A stretch of 64,000 bases of DNA from Solibacillus daqui. GTDB lineage: Bacteria > Bacillota > Bacilli > Bacillales_A > Planococcaceae. The position numbers were made by a program, and so were the translations under genes. Below, in pieces: positions 63,419-64,000 of the stretch. Numbering within the stretch: position 1 is the stretch's first letter; every line of letters starts with the position of its first letter. The stretch covers positions 1,109,501 to 1,173,500 of the forward strand of contig NZ_CP114887.1 in assembly GCF_028747805.1 (NCBI RefSeq), in the 5' to 3' direction. The notes below the pieces were generated by a model, which was not told the origin of the DNA, did no database searches, and was given only the letters and a program-made list of their open reading frames with translations.

Positions 63419-64000
63419 AATGAAATGGGTTGCACCTGTTGCAGCAGCACTACTTTTAGCAGCATGTGGAGCAGACGAAGAAAAAGCATCAAAAGATCCA
63501 GTTAAGCAAACTGAGGCAGATGGTCCCTACACAGTTGTAGATGACCGCGGTATTGAAGTAACTTTCGAGGAAGTACCAGAAACAATCGTATCATTACAGC
63601 CAAGTAATACAGAAATTTTATTTGAATTAGGTGTCGGTGCTCAAATTGTTGGTGCAACAGACTATGATACATATCCAGAAGCGGCACAAAAAATCGAACG
63701 TGTTTCTACGTCAACAGTCATTAACGCAGAACGTATCGTTGAGTTAAATCCAGACGTAGTCGTAGCTTACACAGCCGGTGATGAGGCACAAATTGCACAG
63801 TTAGAAGACACGGGCTTAAAGGTGTTTGTCATCGCTTCAGCTACATCATTTGACGATGTCTACACAGATATCATTCAGCTTTCTGAAGTAATGGGCGTTG
63901 AGGAAAAGGGAAATGAAGTCGTAGCAGACATTAAAGGACAAATTGCAGCAGTTCAAGAGAAAACAAATACTGTAGATGCAAAGAAAAAAGTGTACTATGA
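63408..64000 (+). CDS. btuF: Cobalamin-binding lipoprotein BtuF (3' end outside window)
   Basis: First 197 residues of a periplasmic-binding-type lipoprotein. Signal peptide with lipobox LLAAC (Cys about residue 20), an acidic linker, then the class III binding fold (VVDDRGIEVTFEEVPETIVS, LQPSNTEILFELGVGAQIVG, NAERIVELNPDVVVAY). AAAGGAGC lies 7 bp before the ATG. The relation to iron-siderophore binders is close, but the cobalamin riboswitch and the adenosyltransferase-like neighbour favour B12. Permease and ATPase genes should follow beyond the window. Confidence 0.88.
   Translation, partial: MNFKMKWVAPVAAALLLAACGADEEKASKDPVKQTEADGPYTVVDDRGIEVTFEEVPETIVSLQPSNTEILFELGVGAQIVGATDYDTYPEAAQKIERVSTSTVINAERIVELNPDVVVAYTAGDEAQIAQLEDTGLKVFVIASATSFDDVYTDIIQLSEVMGVEEKGNEVVADIKGQIAAVQEKTNTVDAKKKVYY

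Overview
The window is low-GC, spore-former Firmicute chromosome. Gene order follows the Bacillus subtilis dnaJ to zur (yqe/yqf) backbone: dnaJ-prmA-rsmE, mtaB, rpsU, yqeZ-floA, yqfC-yqfD-phoH-pgpH-ybeY-dgkA-cdd-era-recO, glyS, ccpN-ppsR, dnaG-sigA, cccA, trmK-nif3, ispH, yqfQ, cshB-nfo, yqfT, zur. The single-chain glycyl-tRNA synthetase, the VrrA/YqfQ protein, the Asn-rich spore-type proteins and the composition suggest a Planococcaceae relative (Lysinibacillus/Solibacillus-like). That placement is inference. No tRNA, rRNA, CRISPR array, insertion sequence or prophage was recognised.

Layout. 1-2.6 kb: end of dnaJ, prmA, rsmE. 2.8-10.4 kb: a five-gene cassette set into the backbone. It encodes a membrane-anchored glycosidase-like protein, a shorter paralogue of its N-terminal part, a cytosolic degenerate GGDEF plus pseudo-receiver protein, a membrane-anchored HEAT-repeat protein and a processive family 2 glycosyltransferase. 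It looks like an exopolysaccharide synthesis and export system and is the most novel part of the window. 10.9-14.5 kb: mtaB, a 36-residue membrane protein, an unknown gene, deoC, rpsU. 14.8-26.8 kb: sigma-W-type yqeZ-floA, sporulation yqfC-yqfD, phoH, and the pgpH-ybeY-dgkA-cdd-era run, with a CapA-like gene between era and recO. 26.9-31.9 kb: a metallo-hydrolase, an EcsC-family gene, an unknown gene, a HAD phosphatase, and glyS with a T-box leader plus a duplicated remnant of its 3' end. 32-36.7 kb: ccpN-ppsR and dnaG-sigA. 37-41.7 kb: a membrane protein, an acyl-CoA dehydrogenase, cccA, trmK and a Nif3-like gene.

41.7-48.9 kb: a dihydroorotate-dehydrogenase-like domain fused to a duplicated membrane domain, then a C4-dicarboxylate module. 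In the latter, DctB and the DctS-DctR two-component system are divergent, and the transporter DctP has a candidate cre site and a separate palindrome upstream. 48.9-56.1 kb: ispH, a DUF1450 gene, a Cof-type phosphatase, an acetyltransferase, a second metallo-hydrolase in AT-rich surroundings, yqfQ with a coding minisatellite, cshB and nfo. 56.2-60.3 kb: a low-molecular-mass penicillin-binding protein, pyroglutamyl peptidase, a GlnR-like regulator without glnA, two small spore-type genes, a secreted DUF3889 protein and yqfT. 60.3-64 kb: a Zur-box-controlled zinc uptake operon (znuC-znuB-zur), then a cobalamin riboswitch ahead of a divergent corrinoid adenosyltransferase-like gene and the start of a cobalamin-binding lipoprotein gene that runs off the window.

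Across the intergenic regions a modular, hairpin-rich repeat about 75-120 bp long recurs in full, partial and decayed forms (about 10.8, 14.6, 25.9, 26.9, 36.9, 37.8 and 43.7 kb). Its stems differ between copies in ways that partly keep pairing.
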